This document shows, piece by piece, positions 1-15,227 of a stretch of DNA of 64,000 nucleotides. A program made the position numbers and the translations under genes. The stretch covers positions 124,001-188,000 of the forward strand of contig NZ_LZZW01000030.1 in the NCBI RefSeq assembly GCF_014170375.1, in the 5' to 3' direction. The notes below the pieces were generated by a model that saw only the letters and a program-made list of their open reading frames with translations, searched no databases and was not told the origin of the DNA. Position 1 is the first letter of the stretch; each line of letters opens with the position of its first letter. This DNA is from Variovorax sp. UMC13 (GTDB lineage: Bacteria > Pseudomonadota > Gammaproteobacteria > Burkholderiales > Burkholderiaceae_C).

Positions 1-2
1 TC

Positions 3-47
3 GAGGCCTATCTGAACACCAAGGCGGTGTCGATCATGGCCGGGTGA
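3..47 (+). CDS. 3' end of an unidentified gene
   Basis: An open frame enters from the left edge and ends with TGA at 45-47; the visible C-terminus reads EAYLNTKAVSIMAG. This is too short to assign a family. A good terminator-like hairpin lies 230 bases downstream at 277-311, consistent with a transcript ending here. Confidence 0.5.
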   Translation, partial: EAYLNTKAVSIMAG

Positions 48-56
48 TTGGGTTCG

Positions 57-240
57 CCCCCGAGGGCGGCGCGCACTGCGTGTCGCTTCGCCTTCCCCCT
101 CCGGGGGCAACACCGGCGGCCCGGCAAAGCCGGTTCCGCGGTAGCACTGGGCCCTCCCCCGAGGGCTCGCGCACTGCGTGTCGCTTCGCCTTCCCCCTCC
201 GGGGGCAACACCAGCGGCCCGGCAAAGCCGGTTCCGCGGT
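57..240. repeat. Two tandem copies of a GC-rich 72-bp repeat
   Basis: The blocks 71-142 and 169-240 are identical except for one base (ccggcgg versus ccagcgg). Each is preceded by the same short cccccgagggc block (57-67 and 156-166). Each copy contains self-complementary segments, such as ccccctccggggg and ccggcaaagccgg, and so could fold into small hairpins. The region 48-343 otherwise has no convincing gene; the short open frames here are by-products of the repeat. Confidence 0.8.
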
Positions 241-276
241 GTTTCACGAAGAAGAGGGGCGATGCTTTTCTTCTTG

Positions 277-311
277 AAAAGCCGCGACTGGCGAACGGTG
301 GCGGCTTTTTT
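277..311 (+). terminator. Rho-independent terminator-like hairpin
   Basis: AAAAGCCGC at 277-285 pairs with GCGGCTTTT at 301-309, and the T run continues to 311. The A/T flanks make it usable from both sides: it can end the gene entering from the left, and it lies 33 bases beyond the stop of the minus-strand Fic gene. Confidence 0.6.
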
Positions 312-343
312 CGTTCACGGCACCGGCCTTCTCGCGGTCGCGC

Positions 344-1423
344 TCACCGGCTTGACGACTCGCGCTGCAGGATCTCGGTCAGCACCAGGTTGACGTAGTA
401 GTTGCTGCGCCCGACCTTCTGCTTCTGCACGAAGCCCCCATCGACCAAGGCCTCCAGGTACTTGGTCGCCGTGAGACGCGACACCTTGAGATCTCGCTGA
501 ACGAAATCGATCTTCGTATACGGGTGGGTGAAGAGGTTGTTGATCAGGTCTTGGCTGTAGAACTTGTAGCCCTCGCGGATGCGATGCTTGTAATCGGCCA
601 GTGCAACTTTGATGGCATGGATGGTCGCCACCGTTCGTTGTGCGGTTTCCTCCACGGCCTCCAGCAGGTAGATCACCCATTCCTCCCAGCGATCGTCCTC
701 ACGCACCATCTGCAGCAAGCGGTAGTAGTTGGACTTGGTTTGAACGATGTAGCTGCTCAGGTACAGCACCGGAATGTCGAGCAGCCCTTCCTTGACCAGA
801 TACAGCACATTGAGGATGCGACCCGTGCGTCCGTTGCCGGCATAGAAGGGATGGATGCTCTCGAACTGGTGGTGAATGAGGGCCATCTTGATCAGCGGGT
901 CGACAGAAAGCAGCTCGCTGTCGTTGATGAACTGCTCCAGTCCTCGCATCAACGCCACGATCTCGGCCGGGTCCTGTGGCGGTGTGTAGACCGTCCGTCC
1001 GGCACCGTCCTTCAACGCCGTGCCCGGCAGCTTGCGAAAACCCGCGTTGTTGCGCTCCAGCTCCGACTGGATGTCCACGATGTGATTCGCCGTGATCAAC
1101 CCGCTGGCCTGCACTTGGGCAAATCCGACGCGCAGCGCTTGGCGGTAGCGCAAAACCTCCTTGGCGGCAGGATTGGCGAAGGCCTCGGGAAGCACGTCGT
1201 CCTTGAAGAGCTCATCGTGCGTTGTCACGATGTTCTCGATCTCCGAACTGGCCTTCGCTTCCTGCAACCCAAGGGTGTTGATCAGAATGCCCTGGTTCGG
1301 GATCGCTGCGGCAATGCCCTTGAGCTCAGCGAGTTGGCGGCTCGCACTGGCGAGCTTCTTCAGGATCGCGGGCGTGTCGAAGCGTGCGGGATCGAGCTGA
1401 TGAAGAGAAGCGATGGCGACCAT
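344..1423 (-). CDS. Fic/DOC-family protein with N-terminal inhibitory motif and C-terminal winged helix
   Basis: About 359 residues from ATG at 1423; an in-frame TTG two codons upstream is a possible alternative. The Fic catalytic motif HPFYAGNGRTGR is complete near residues 191-202. Fic enzymes use this loop to transfer AMP or other phosphate-containing groups to protein hydroxyls. The N-terminal segment SSEIEN near residues 59-64 fits the (S/T)xxxE(G/N) inhibitory helix of class II Fic proteins, so the enzyme is probably auto-inhibited. The C-terminal part looks like a winged helix (the DLKVSRLTATKYLEALVDGG region), as in many stand-alone Fic proteins. The target is unknown. A palindrome 55-90 bases upstream may be its operator. 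Confidence 0.9.
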   Translation of the reverse strand: MVAIASLHQLDPARFDTPAILKKLASASRQLAELKGIAAAIPNQGILINTLGLQEAKASSEIENIVTTHDELFKDDVLPEAFANPAAKEVLRYRQALRVGFAQVQASGLITANHIVDIQSELERNNAGFRKLPGTALKDGAGRTVYTPPQDPAEIVALMRGLEQFINDSELLSVDPLIKMALIHHQFESIHPFYAGNGRTGRILNVLYLVKEGLLDIPVLYLSSYIVQTKSNYYRLLQMVREDDRWEEWVIYLLEAVEETAQRTVATIHAIKVALADYKHRIREGYKFYSQDLINNLFTHPYTKIDFVQRDLKVSRLTATKYLEALVDGGFVQKQKVGRSNYYVNLVLTEILQRESSSR

Positions 1424-1458
1424 GGGCAATGAAAGTTTTTTTGCATGGTAGCCCCGCC

Positions 1459-1512
1459 CATGTATATAAAAACGGATTTTCTATACATATCGAAGCCGAG
1501 ATGTATAGAAAA
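1459..1512. promoter_or_regulatory. Perfect 12-bp inverted repeat and related half-site upstream of fic
   Basis: TTTTCTATACAT (1477-1488) and ATGTATAGAAAA (1501-1512) are perfect reverse complements separated by 12 bases. A related TGTATATAAAA lies at 1460-1470. The region is strikingly AT-rich compared with its surroundings. It sits between the start of the Fic gene and the end of the Bug gene (both minus strand), so it may be an operator/promoter for fic or a transcript-end hairpin of the Bug gene. The lack of a T run after the second arm favours the operator reading. Confidence 0.5.
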
Positions 1513-1535
1513 ACACGAAATCCATGCGCGAGGCT

Positions 1536-2507
1536 CTACTGCCCCTTCGCCAACCCCAGCTTCTCGATCACCACCTTCTCCTTCACCACCGTGTCCTGCG
1601 CGAACTTGGTGTAGGTCGCCGAGCTCATGTAGTTCGGCAGCATGTCGTAGCGCCCCAGCGAGGCCACGTAGCTCGGTTCCTCCATGGCCTGCTTGAAGGC
1701 GTCGTGCAACTTCTTCACCACCTCGGGCGGCGTGCCCTTGGGGGCGCCGATGCCGAAGGGCGAGTTCTGCACCACGTCGTAGCCCAGTTCCTTGAGCGTG
1801 GGCGCGTCGGGGAACTTGGCCAGGCGCTTCTCGCCCCAGGTGTTGAGCACGCGCAGCTTGCCGGCCTCGACCTGCGGTGCGAAGCCGGTGCTGTCGGCGG
1901 CCGCCATCAGCTGGCCGCTGACCACCGCCAGCATCAGGTCGGCGCTCCCCTTGTAGGGCACGTGCTGCAGCTGGATGCCGGCCTTCTGCGCGACGATCTC
2001 GGTGGTGAGGTGCGGACTGGTCAGGTTGCCGGTGGAGCCGTAGGTCAGCTTGCCGGGATTGGCCTTCGCGTAGGCGACGAAATCGGCCCAGGTCTTGAAC
2101 GGGCTGTCGGCCGGCACCACGATGCCGAAGGCATAGCCGGTCACGTTCAGGACGTAGGTGATGTCCTTGAGCGGGTCCCAGTTGATCTTGGTGGTGTAGC
2201 CCAGGCGGAACACGCCGAGCGGAATCTGCGCCACCGTGTAGCCGTCGGGCTGCGAGGTCTGCAGCGCCTGCGCGGGCAGCGTGCCGCCGGCGCCGGGCTT
2301 GTTGTCGATGATGACCGGCTGGCCGAGGATCTTGCCGGCGTTGTCGGCCAGCTGGCGCATGGTGATGTCGGTCGGGCCACCGGCCGGGAAGGCGATCACC
2401 AGCTTGACCGGTTTCTGCGGAAAGCCCTGGGCCAGGGCTGTCAGGGGGGACACCAGCACGGCGGCGGCCATCGCGATGGCGCAGCGTGAAAAGGAACGGC
2501 GGGACAT
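1536..2507 (-). CDS. Bug/TctC-family tripartite tricarboxylate transporter substrate-binding protein
   Basis: 323 residues from ATG 2507, preceded by an AGGAGA ribosome site. An upstream in-frame extension to 2576 is rejected because the strong ribosome site and signal peptide begin at 2507. A cleavable Sec signal peptide ends near LTALAQ, followed by the family hallmark FPQKPVKLVIAFPAGGPTD. These periplasmic proteins capture carboxylates and similar solutes for TctAB-type permeases, but no permease gene is adjacent. Orphan Bug proteins are very common in Burkholderiales. The ligand cannot be predicted. Confidence 0.9.
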   Translation of the reverse strand: MSRRSFSRCAIAMAAAVLVSPLTALAQGFPQKPVKLVIAFPAGGPTDITMRQLADNAGKILGQPVIIDNKPGAGGTLPAQALQTSQPDGYTVAQIPLGVFRLGYTTKINWDPLKDITYVLNVTGYAFGIVVPADSPFKTWADFVAYAKANPGKLTYGSTGNLTSPHLTTEIVAQKAGIQLQHVPYKGSADLMLAVVSGQLMAAADSTGFAPQVEAGKLRVLNTWGEKRLAKFPDAPTLKELGYDVVQNSPFGIGAPKGTPPEVVKKLHDAFKQAMEEPSYVASLGRYDMLPNYMSSATYTKFAQDTVVKEKVVIEKLGLAKGQ

Positions 2508-2589
2508 GGTCTCTCCTGAAATCGAATAAGACCTGCATTGGGCCCGCCGCCCTTCCACCCGGCAATCGGGGCTCACCCCCGGTGCTGTC

Positions 2590-2611
2590 GCGCAGGCGAT
2601 CGCGCCTGCGC
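2590..2611 (-). terminator. GC hairpin after the lipoprotein gene
   Basis: GCGCAGGCG (2590-2598) pairs with CGCCTGCGC (2603-2611) around a 4-base loop, 8 bases beyond the stop of the minus-strand lipoprotein gene. There is no T run, so it is a weak terminator candidate or an mRNA-stabilising hairpin. Confidence 0.35.
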
Positions 2612-2619
2612 GCGCACGC

Positions 2620-3120
2620 TCAGCAGCCCGTGGGGCGGCTGCCGCGCATCGGCACCAGGCCGGTCACGCGCAAGGTGGCGCCGCTGTTGTCGGTGGCCGT
2701 GAGCTTCTTGCCGCTGAACTGGATGCGATCGCGGTCGCGCTGCACCGCGGTGTCGACGCCCTCGCCGCTGCTGAACTCGCGGCCGTTGACGGTGATGAAC
2801 GCGACATAGAGCACGTTGGCATCGGGCTGGTAGCGGATGTCACCGAAGGCCGTGCCGTCGCCCAGCACGCGGTTCGCGCCGTCAAACTTGAAGCTGCAGA
2901 CCTGGGGACTGGAACCGATGGGGTTGATCTTGTCGACGTCGGTCAGGTTCAGCGATCCGTTGCCGTACACGCCGTCCAGGCCGCTCACGCTGGCCTCGGT
3001 GATGGTCAGTACGCCCGTGCGGTCGCTGGGGCTTGGATCGTCGTCATTGCCACCGCCGCAAGCGGACAGCAGCGCCGCGGCGGCAAAGGTGACGGCACAG
3101 GTCTTGAGCAGAGTGTTCAT
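2620..3120 (-). CDS. Putative lipoprotein of unknown function
   Basis: 166 residues from ATG 3120. It begins with a lipoprotein signal peptide and an LSAC lipobox with Cys21, then a Gly/Asp-rich linker. The rest looks like a compact, mostly beta secreted domain with Cys near the middle (VCSFKFDG) and at the very C-terminus (RPTGC), which could form a disulfide. No family is recognised. It stands alone between the Bug gene and the divergent lactonase gene. Confidence 0.75.
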   Translation of the reverse strand: MNTLLKTCAVTFAAAALLSACGGGNDDDPSPSDRTGVLTITEASVSGLDGVYGNGSLNLTDVDKINPIGSSPQVCSFKFDGANRVLGDGTAFGDIRYQPDANVLYVAFITVNGREFSSGEGVDTAVQRDRDRIQFSGKKLTATDNSGATLRVTGLVPMRGSRPTGC

Positions 3121-3358
3121 GGACGGGGTTCCCAGAGAGTGATGAAAGAAGAAGGTCGCGGCCCGCTGGGCCACCGGTGTCATCTTCAAAAGTTCCCCGA
3201 ATCCGCACGTGAGTGTTTCTAGCCGTTGCCGGTAGGAGCAGGCCGACGCTCGAGGTGCGCGTTCACGCCCTGCGTTGCAGCGCCTAGTGCGCCCGGTCGA
3301 CGCACGGGGCCCGCTGCGGCAGCATGGCCCGCTCAACAGACGCAACGGAAGCCTTTCC

Positions 3359-4258
3359 ATGACCCCAGCATTCACCGAAGTCCTGTCGGGCTTCAGCTTT
3401 CTCGAAGGTCCGCGCTGGCACGACGGCCGGCTGTGGCTGTCGGACTTCTACACGCACCGCGTGGTCTCGGTCGACGCCCAGGGCCAGGCGAAGACCGAGG
3501 CCGAAGTGCCGCAGCAGCCCTCGGGCCTGGGCTGGCTGCCGGACGGGCGCCTGCTGATCAGCTCGATGCGCGATCGCCGTGTGCTGCGCCGTGAAGCCGA
3601 TGGCACGCTGGCCGTGCATGCGGACCTGTCGGGCATCGCGGGCGGTCACTTGAACGACATGGTGGTCGATGGGCAAGGCCGTGCCTATGTGGGCAACTTC
3701 GGCTTCGACCTGATGGGCGGCGGCGCCGCGTCGACCGCGAAGCTGGCCTGCGTGGCGCCCGACGGCAGCGCGCGCGTGGTGGCCGAGGACCTGTACTTCC
3801 CCAACGGCGCGATGATCACGCCCGACGGCAAGACGCTGATCGTGGTCGAGACCATGGGCAACCGGATCTCGGCCTTCGACATCCGCGCCGACGGCGACCT
3901 GGGGCCGCGCCGCGACTGGGCCGTGTTCGGCCCCTTGCCCACCAGCACCGACGTGGGCGAGCTCATCGGCAGCGTGGCCGTGGCACCCGACGGTGCCGTG
4001 CTCGATGCCGAGGGCGCGGTGTGGCTGGCCGATGCCACGCACAACCGCGCGCTGCGCGTGGCCGAGGGCGGCCGCATCCTGCAGGAGATCTCGACCGGCG
4101 CGCTGGGCACCTTCGCCTGCACGCTGGGCGGCCCGGCACGCCGCACGCTCTACCTGTGCGTCGCGCCGGACTTCCTCGAGCACCACCGCACGGCCGCGCG
4201 CGAGGCCCAGCTGCTGGCCGTCCCGGTGGCGGTGCCGGGCGCGGGCTGGCCCTGCTGA
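3359..4258 (+). CDS. SMP-30/gluconolactonase/LRE-family protein
   Basis: 299 residues. ATG 3359 is chosen because it has a GGAA site and starts just before the family's first strand, FLEGPRWHDGRLWLSDFY. This family forms a six-bladed beta-propeller hydrolysing sugar or other lactones with a divalent metal. The conserved Glu of EGPRW and the later HLNDMVVD and YFPNGAMITPDGK segments are in the expected places for metal and active-site residues. The substrate is unknown. It converges with uvrA, whose stop codon lies only 16 bases away. Confidence 0.88.
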   Translation: MTPAFTEVLSGFSFLEGPRWHDGRLWLSDFYTHRVVSVDAQGQAKTEAEVPQQPSGLGWLPDGRLLISSMRDRRVLRREADGTLAVHADLSGIAGGHLNDMVVDGQGRAYVGNFGFDLMGGGAASTAKLACVAPDGSARVVAEDLYFPNGAMITPDGKTLIVVETMGNRISAFDIRADGDLGPRRDWAVFGPLPTSTDVGELIGSVAVAPDGAVLDAEGAVWLADATHNRALRVAEGGRILQEISTGALGTFACTLGGPARRTLYLCVAPDFLEHHRTAAREAQLLAVPVAVPGAGWPC

Positions 4259-4274
4259 ACGGCCGCCCGCTGCC

Positions 4275-9998
<5,724 letters not shown>

Positions 9999-10178
9999 GA
10001 ATGCCTTGGGGGGTGGGGCAGACATTCTAGGAAGCGCAGGAGAAGGCATCGGAGGCCCGTCCACATGGCGCACGGGATGCAAGGGTTTCCACGCTGGAAC
10101 ACTTGAGACAATTGGTAACAAATGCGGTCAGCACCGAGGGCCCCGGTCCTCCCCCTTGTCCTCACCGGAACACACCGC

Positions 10179-11291
10179 ATGAAGTCCCTTCGCCTGCTTT
10201 GCACGGCCGGCCTGCTGACGCTGAGCGCGTTGCAGGTCGCGGCGCAGATCGTGATCGGCCAGACGGCCGGCACCACCGGCCCGGTGGCCTCGGGCGTGAA
10301 CGAGACCATCGCGGGCGCGCAGCTGGTGATCGACAGCGTCAACGCGCAGGGCGGCGTGAACGGCGAGCGCATCGAGATCCTGCGCCTGGACGACGGCTTC
10401 GACCCCAAGCGCGCGGGCGAGAACGCGCGCGTGCTGATCGAGGAGCGCAAGGTGCTGGCGCTGTTCCTGAGCCGCGGCACGCCGCACACGCAGGCCATCC
10501 TGCCCTGGCTGGACAAGCACGGCGTGGCGCTGGTCGGGCCCTCGACGGGCGCGATGGTGCTGCACAAGCCGCTGCAGAAGCATGTGTTCAACGTGCGCTC
10601 GACCTACCAGCGCGAGGCCGAGAAGGCCGTGCAGCACCTGCACACCGTGGGCATCGACCGGATCGCGGTGGTGCACGCGGCCGATTCCTTCGGCAAGGAC
10701 GGGCTCGAGGGCGCGACCGCCGGCTTCACCAAGGCCAGGCTCACGCCGGTGGCCGTGATCCCGGCCGACCGCGAGAAGCCCGACTACAGCGTCATCCTGC
10801 CGGCCCTGGCCAAGGCCAACCCGCAGGCGGTGCTCTGGATCGCCTCGGGCGATGCGGTGGTCGACGGCGTGAAGGGCCTGCGCGCCGCGCGCTCGGCAGC
10901 CCAGGTCGTGACCTTGTCGAACAATGCCTCCACCGGCTTCATCAAGCAGCTGGGCCCGGTCAGCGCGGGCGTGATCGTGACGCAGGTCTTCCCTTCGGAA
11001 CGCGCCAGCGGGCAGCCGATGGTGAAGGAAGCGATGGGGCTGGCCAAGGCCCAGGGCCAGGAAGCGCTGTCGCCGCAGATGCTCGAAGGCTTCGCCGCGG
11101 CCAAGGTGCTGGTCGAGGCGCTGCGCCGCGCCGGCCCCAAGCCCACGCGGCCGCGCGTGCTCGCGGCGCTCGAGAGCATCCGCGGCTTCGACCTGGGTGG
11201 CGGCCTGGACGTCAGCTACTCGCCGACCGACCACACGGGCATCGACTTCGCCGACCTGGCGATCATCAGCGAAGGCCGCTTCAAGCGCTGA
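10179..11291 (+). CDS. Branched-chain amino-acid-type ABC transporter substrate-binding protein
   Basis: 370 residues from ATG 10179. A Sec signal peptide ends near LQVAAQ, followed by IVIGQTAGTTGP, the typical opening of type I periplasmic binding proteins of the LivJ/LivK class (Peripla_BP_6). The two-lobed fold is expected to bind amino acids, amides, urea or aromatic acids in the periplasm. No permease or ATPase gene is next to it, so it is an orphan receptor. It is divergent from uvrA across about 180 bases. Confidence 0.88.
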   Translation: MKSLRLLCTAGLLTLSALQVAAQIVIGQTAGTTGPVASGVNETIAGAQLVIDSVNAQGGVNGERIEILRLDDGFDPKRAGENARVLIEERKVLALFLSRGTPHTQAILPWLDKHGVALVGPSTGAMVLHKPLQKHVFNVRSTYQREAEKAVQHLHTVGIDRIAVVHAADSFGKDGLEGATAGFTKARLTPVAVIPADREKPDYSVILPALAKANPQAVLWIASGDAVVDGVKGLRAARSAAQVVTLSNNASTGFIKQLGPVSAGVIVTQVFPSERASGQPMVKEAMGLAKAQGQEALSPQMLEGFAAAKVLVEALRRAGPKPTRPRVLAALESIRGFDLGGGLDVSYSPTDHTGIDFADLAIISEGRFKR

Positions 11292-11294
11292 AGC

Positions 11295-11441
11295 TCACTT
11301 GGGTGCGCTGGCGGCAGGCTCCGGCGCGTGCACGTCACCGCTGTGCTTCTCGCCGGACATGTCGATCTTGTCGCCCGCCTTGCTGATGATGAAGAGCGCG
11401 ATGGCGGCGAAGATGACGAAGCCGACGACGATTTTCCACAT
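11295..11441 (-). CDS. Small membrane protein (48 residues)
   Basis: ATG 11441 is preceded by an AGAAGGAGAC ribosome site of high quality. The product starts MWKIVVGFVIFAAIALFIIS, a single membrane helix, followed by a charged, Ala/Pro-rich tail. Codon use matches the neighbours and the frame is tidy, so it is a real small gene. It may be a single-pass inner-membrane protein. Function unknown. A strong terminator separates it from the permease gene upstream. Confidence 0.7.
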   Translation of the reverse strand: MWKIVVGFVIFAAIALFIISKAGDKIDMSGEKHSGDVHAPEPAASAPK

Positions 11442-11478
11442 GGGTTGAGTCTCCTTCTGGACGAGCGACAGTGCTCAG

Positions 11479-11516
11479 AAAAAAAGCTTCATGCGGCCGG
11501 TTGGCCCGCATGAAGC
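11479..11516 (-). terminator. Rho-independent terminator of the MHS permease gene
   Basis: On the minus strand GCTTCATGCGG and CCGCATGAAGC form an 11-bp stem followed by seven T residues. It lies about 55 bases after the stop of the permease gene at 11571. Confidence 0.85.
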
Positions 11517-11570
11517 CTCTGTGCTGAACAGCCTCGCCGCGCGCTCGCGGTCGAGGCCTGTGTCGGTCAA

Positions 11571-13265
<1,695 letters not shown>

Positions 13266-13380
13266 GGCTGTCGTCTCCTGTTGTGTAGGTGCGGTCCTTT
13301 TCCTGGACCGTGCCGCATTCTTGGAGTCACGACTGACCCGAGCCTTTCGCCAAACTGAACCGTTGCTGACGATTTAAGGT

Positions 13381-13401
13381 GAAACCCGTGCCCCGGGTTT
13401 C
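13381..13401 (-). terminator. Hairpin after the HCCA-isomerase-like gene
   Basis: GAAACCCG (13381-13388) pairs perfectly with CGGGTTTC (13394-13401). It lies 14 bases after the stop of the minus-strand trio. The following tract ACCTTAAA is only weakly T-rich. Confidence 0.45.
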
Positions 13402-13415
13402 GGGATGCAGAAAAG

Positions 13416-14060
13416 TCAGGGTTTGTTCGGGCGCTGCAAACCCGGACGCTGGTCCGCCGCGGTCCAGCCGGGCCCCTCGAACCAGGCATCGCCCTGCACC
13501 GCGGCGCGCAGCATCGGCAGGCTGTCGAAGCCCCAGAGCATGCGGCCGTCGATCTCGAAGGCCGGCGTGCCGAAGGCGCCCTGGGCCAGCGCCTCGTCGG
13601 TGTTGGCGCGCAGCGCGGCCTTGGCCGCATCGCCGGCACCATCGCGCACGATCGTCAGCTGCGCGGCCAGCGCCGCGCGCCGGCCCTCGTCGCCGGCCTC
13701 GGCGCCGCCGCGCCAGATGTCGCGGAACACGGTTTCGGCCACATGGCGGCTGACCGTGCCGTCGTGCGTGGTCGACAGCGCCAGGCGCAGGTGCGGCAGT
13801 GGGTTGTAGGGATGGGTGGCCGGCATCTCGATCGGAATGCCGTGCGCATGGCCCAGCCACAGCACGTGGCGGTAGGTCCAGGTGCGCTTGCTCGGCACCT
13901 CGGCCGGGCCGATCAGTCCATGGTGCTTGAGCATCGCGCCCAGCAGCACCGGCTTGTAGTCGACGCTGTAGCTCAGGCCTTCGAGGGCTTCGGGCAGCTG
14001 CTCGAAGGCCAGGTAGGCGAAGGGCGAGATGAAGTCGAGATAAAAGGTGATGTGCTTCAT
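13416..14060 (-). CDS. DsbA-like 2-hydroxychromene-2-carboxylate isomerase family protein
   Basis: 214 residues from ATG 14060, 8 bases after an AGGAG site. The opening ITFYLDFISPFAYLAFE and the late GTPAFEIDGRMLWG segment are typical of the HCCA isomerase/kappa-GST branch of the thioredoxin fold, which uses glutathione. There is a Ser in SPFAY in place of the DsbA Cys pair. The reference role is in naphthalene catabolism (NahD), but most homologues are of unknown substrate and no aromatic pathway is visible here. Its ATG overlaps the stop of the DUF1289 gene (ATGA), so the two are translationally coupled. Confidence 0.87.
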   Translation of the reverse strand: MKHITFYLDFISPFAYLAFEQLPEALEGLSYSVDYKPVLLGAMLKHHGLIGPAEVPSKRTWTYRHVLWLGHAHGIPIEMPATHPYNPLPHLRLALSTTHDGTVSRHVAETVFRDIWRGGAEAGDEGRRAALAAQLTIVRDGAGDAAKAALRANTDEALAQGAFGTPAFEIDGRMLWGFDSLPMLRAAVQGDAWFEGPGWTAADQRPGLQRPNKP

Positions 14061-14338
14061 GGCGCCCACTCCTGCGGCAGGTCGTCGGCCGGCGCGGGCA
14101 TGGCCTGCAGCCGCTGCGTGATGGCGCCCCAGATCGCGCGCTTGCCCGCGCCGTCCATGCGGCTCCAGCCCGCGATCTCGGGGATGGTGCGCAGGCAGCC
14201 CACGCAGAACTCGCGGTGGTCGTCCATGCGGCAGACCGAGACGCAGGGCGAGGGCATCTCGGCGTCGGGCGTGGCGTCGATGCCGGCCGCGCGCTCGATC
14301 AGCCGCACGGTGGCTTCGCGGTCGAGGGCGGCCGTCAT
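14057..14338 (-). CDS. DUF1289 small cysteine-rich protein
   Basis: 93 residues from ATG 14338. The central block SPCVSVCRMDDHREFCVGC carries the four cysteines of DUF1289 (C-x3-C, then C-x2-C), probably a zinc or Fe-S site, followed by the W-x-R-M-D-G motif. Function unknown; homologues are often fused to or next to oxidoreductases. Both ends overlap the neighbouring genes by ATGA, so it is the middle member of a tight three-gene operon. Confidence 0.88.
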   Translation of the reverse strand: MTAALDREATVRLIERAAGIDATPDAEMPSPCVSVCRMDDHREFCVGCLRTIPEIAGWSRMDGAGKRAIWGAITQRLQAMPAPADDLPQEWAP

Positions 14339-14823
14339 ACGACCTCCGCCACCGGCGCGCCGGTCAGGCGCTCCAGGTCCTGCGGCTGCAGCTTCACCAC
14401 CGCATGCGGATGGCCGGCCGCGGCCCAGACCTCGTCGAAGCGGAACAGCTCGCGGTCGATCAGCATCACCAGTTCGGTCCCGTGCGCGAAGGGCGAGACG
14501 CCGCCGATCGAGAAGCCGGTGCGGGCCTTGACGAATTCGGCGTCGGCGCGGCCGGTCTTGCCGACCAGGGCATCGACCTTCTTCTCGTCGACGCGCTTGT
14601 CGCCCGAGGTCACGACCAGCACCGCGGCATCGTCGCTCTTGCGCCGGAACACGATGCTCTTGGCGATCTGGCCGACCGCGATGCCCAGCGCATCGGCGGC
14701 CTGCTGCGCGGTGCGCGCGGCGTCGTCGAGCATGCGCGGCGCATGGGGGTGGCCGGCGTCCTGCAGCAGGCGGGCGACGCGCTGGACGCCGTCGGGGAGG
14801 GAATGGAGTTCGGAGCCGCACAT
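14335..14823 (-). CDS. ybaK: YbaK/EbsC-family aminoacyl-tRNA deacylase
   Basis: 162 residues from ATG 14823. It has the YbaK fold with conserved Lys in QIAKSIVFR, TSGDKRVDEKK, and the GFSIGGVSPFAH loop containing the GxxPxG/H-type active site. Members clear mischarged Cys-tRNA(Pro) or Ala-tRNA(Pro) in the cytoplasm. It is the first gene of the operon with DUF1289 and the isomerase-like gene, coupled by an ATGA overlap. It could equally be the PrdX/ProX-type Ala-specific form. Confidence 0.85.
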   Translation of the reverse strand: MCGSELHSLPDGVQRVARLLQDAGHPHAPRMLDDAARTAQQAADALGIAVGQIAKSIVFRRKSDDAAVLVVTSGDKRVDEKKVDALVGKTGRADAEFVKARTGFSIGGVSPFAHGTELVMLIDRELFRFDEVWAAAGHPHAVVKLQPQDLERLTGAPVAEVV

Positions 14824-15227
14824 GGCTGGATTCTTTGTCGGGGTGGGGGCGCCTTCGAGGCGGGGCAGGGTCGAGCATACGAAAAAGCCGGGCGCCCGTC
14901 GTGCACCAAGGCGGACACCCATGCGCCAGGGTGGCGCATGGCCGGCCGTGCCGCACCGCGAATCCCTGGAAATGCGCACGCCGCAGGCCCTCCGGACACG
15001 GCACGCATATTGCATGAGAACCTTCACTGTTCCGCTGGCAGCGCTGCCGCGGGTTTTTGACAGTGCCTCCGCTAATGACGGCGAGATCCGAGCGAAGCGA
15101 CAGCGACACGGCTGGCGTTTCGTCTGTTCCAACCCGATTCGCAACCCATGCCCTGCGGAGGCGCCACGGTCTGTCCACCGGACCCGTGCCCTGCCCCCTC
15201 GGGGATCGGTTGCCCGCAGGACACGAC
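14824..15227. other. Divergent intergenic region, ybaK / nirB
   Basis: No gene is supported in these 404 bases. It must hold the promoters of both divergent operons. A perfect 8-bp hairpin CATGCGCC/GGCGCATG with a 5-base loop lies at 14920-14940, and a second, imperfect one (CACGGTC ... GACCCGTG) at about 15170-15193. Either could be part of a nirB leader or a stem near the promoter. No clear sigma-54 or FNR box was found by eye. Confidence 0.45.

Noticed and set aside
71..240. CRISPR-like array
   Set aside because: Only two copies, 72 bp each, with no unique spacer series and no cas genes.
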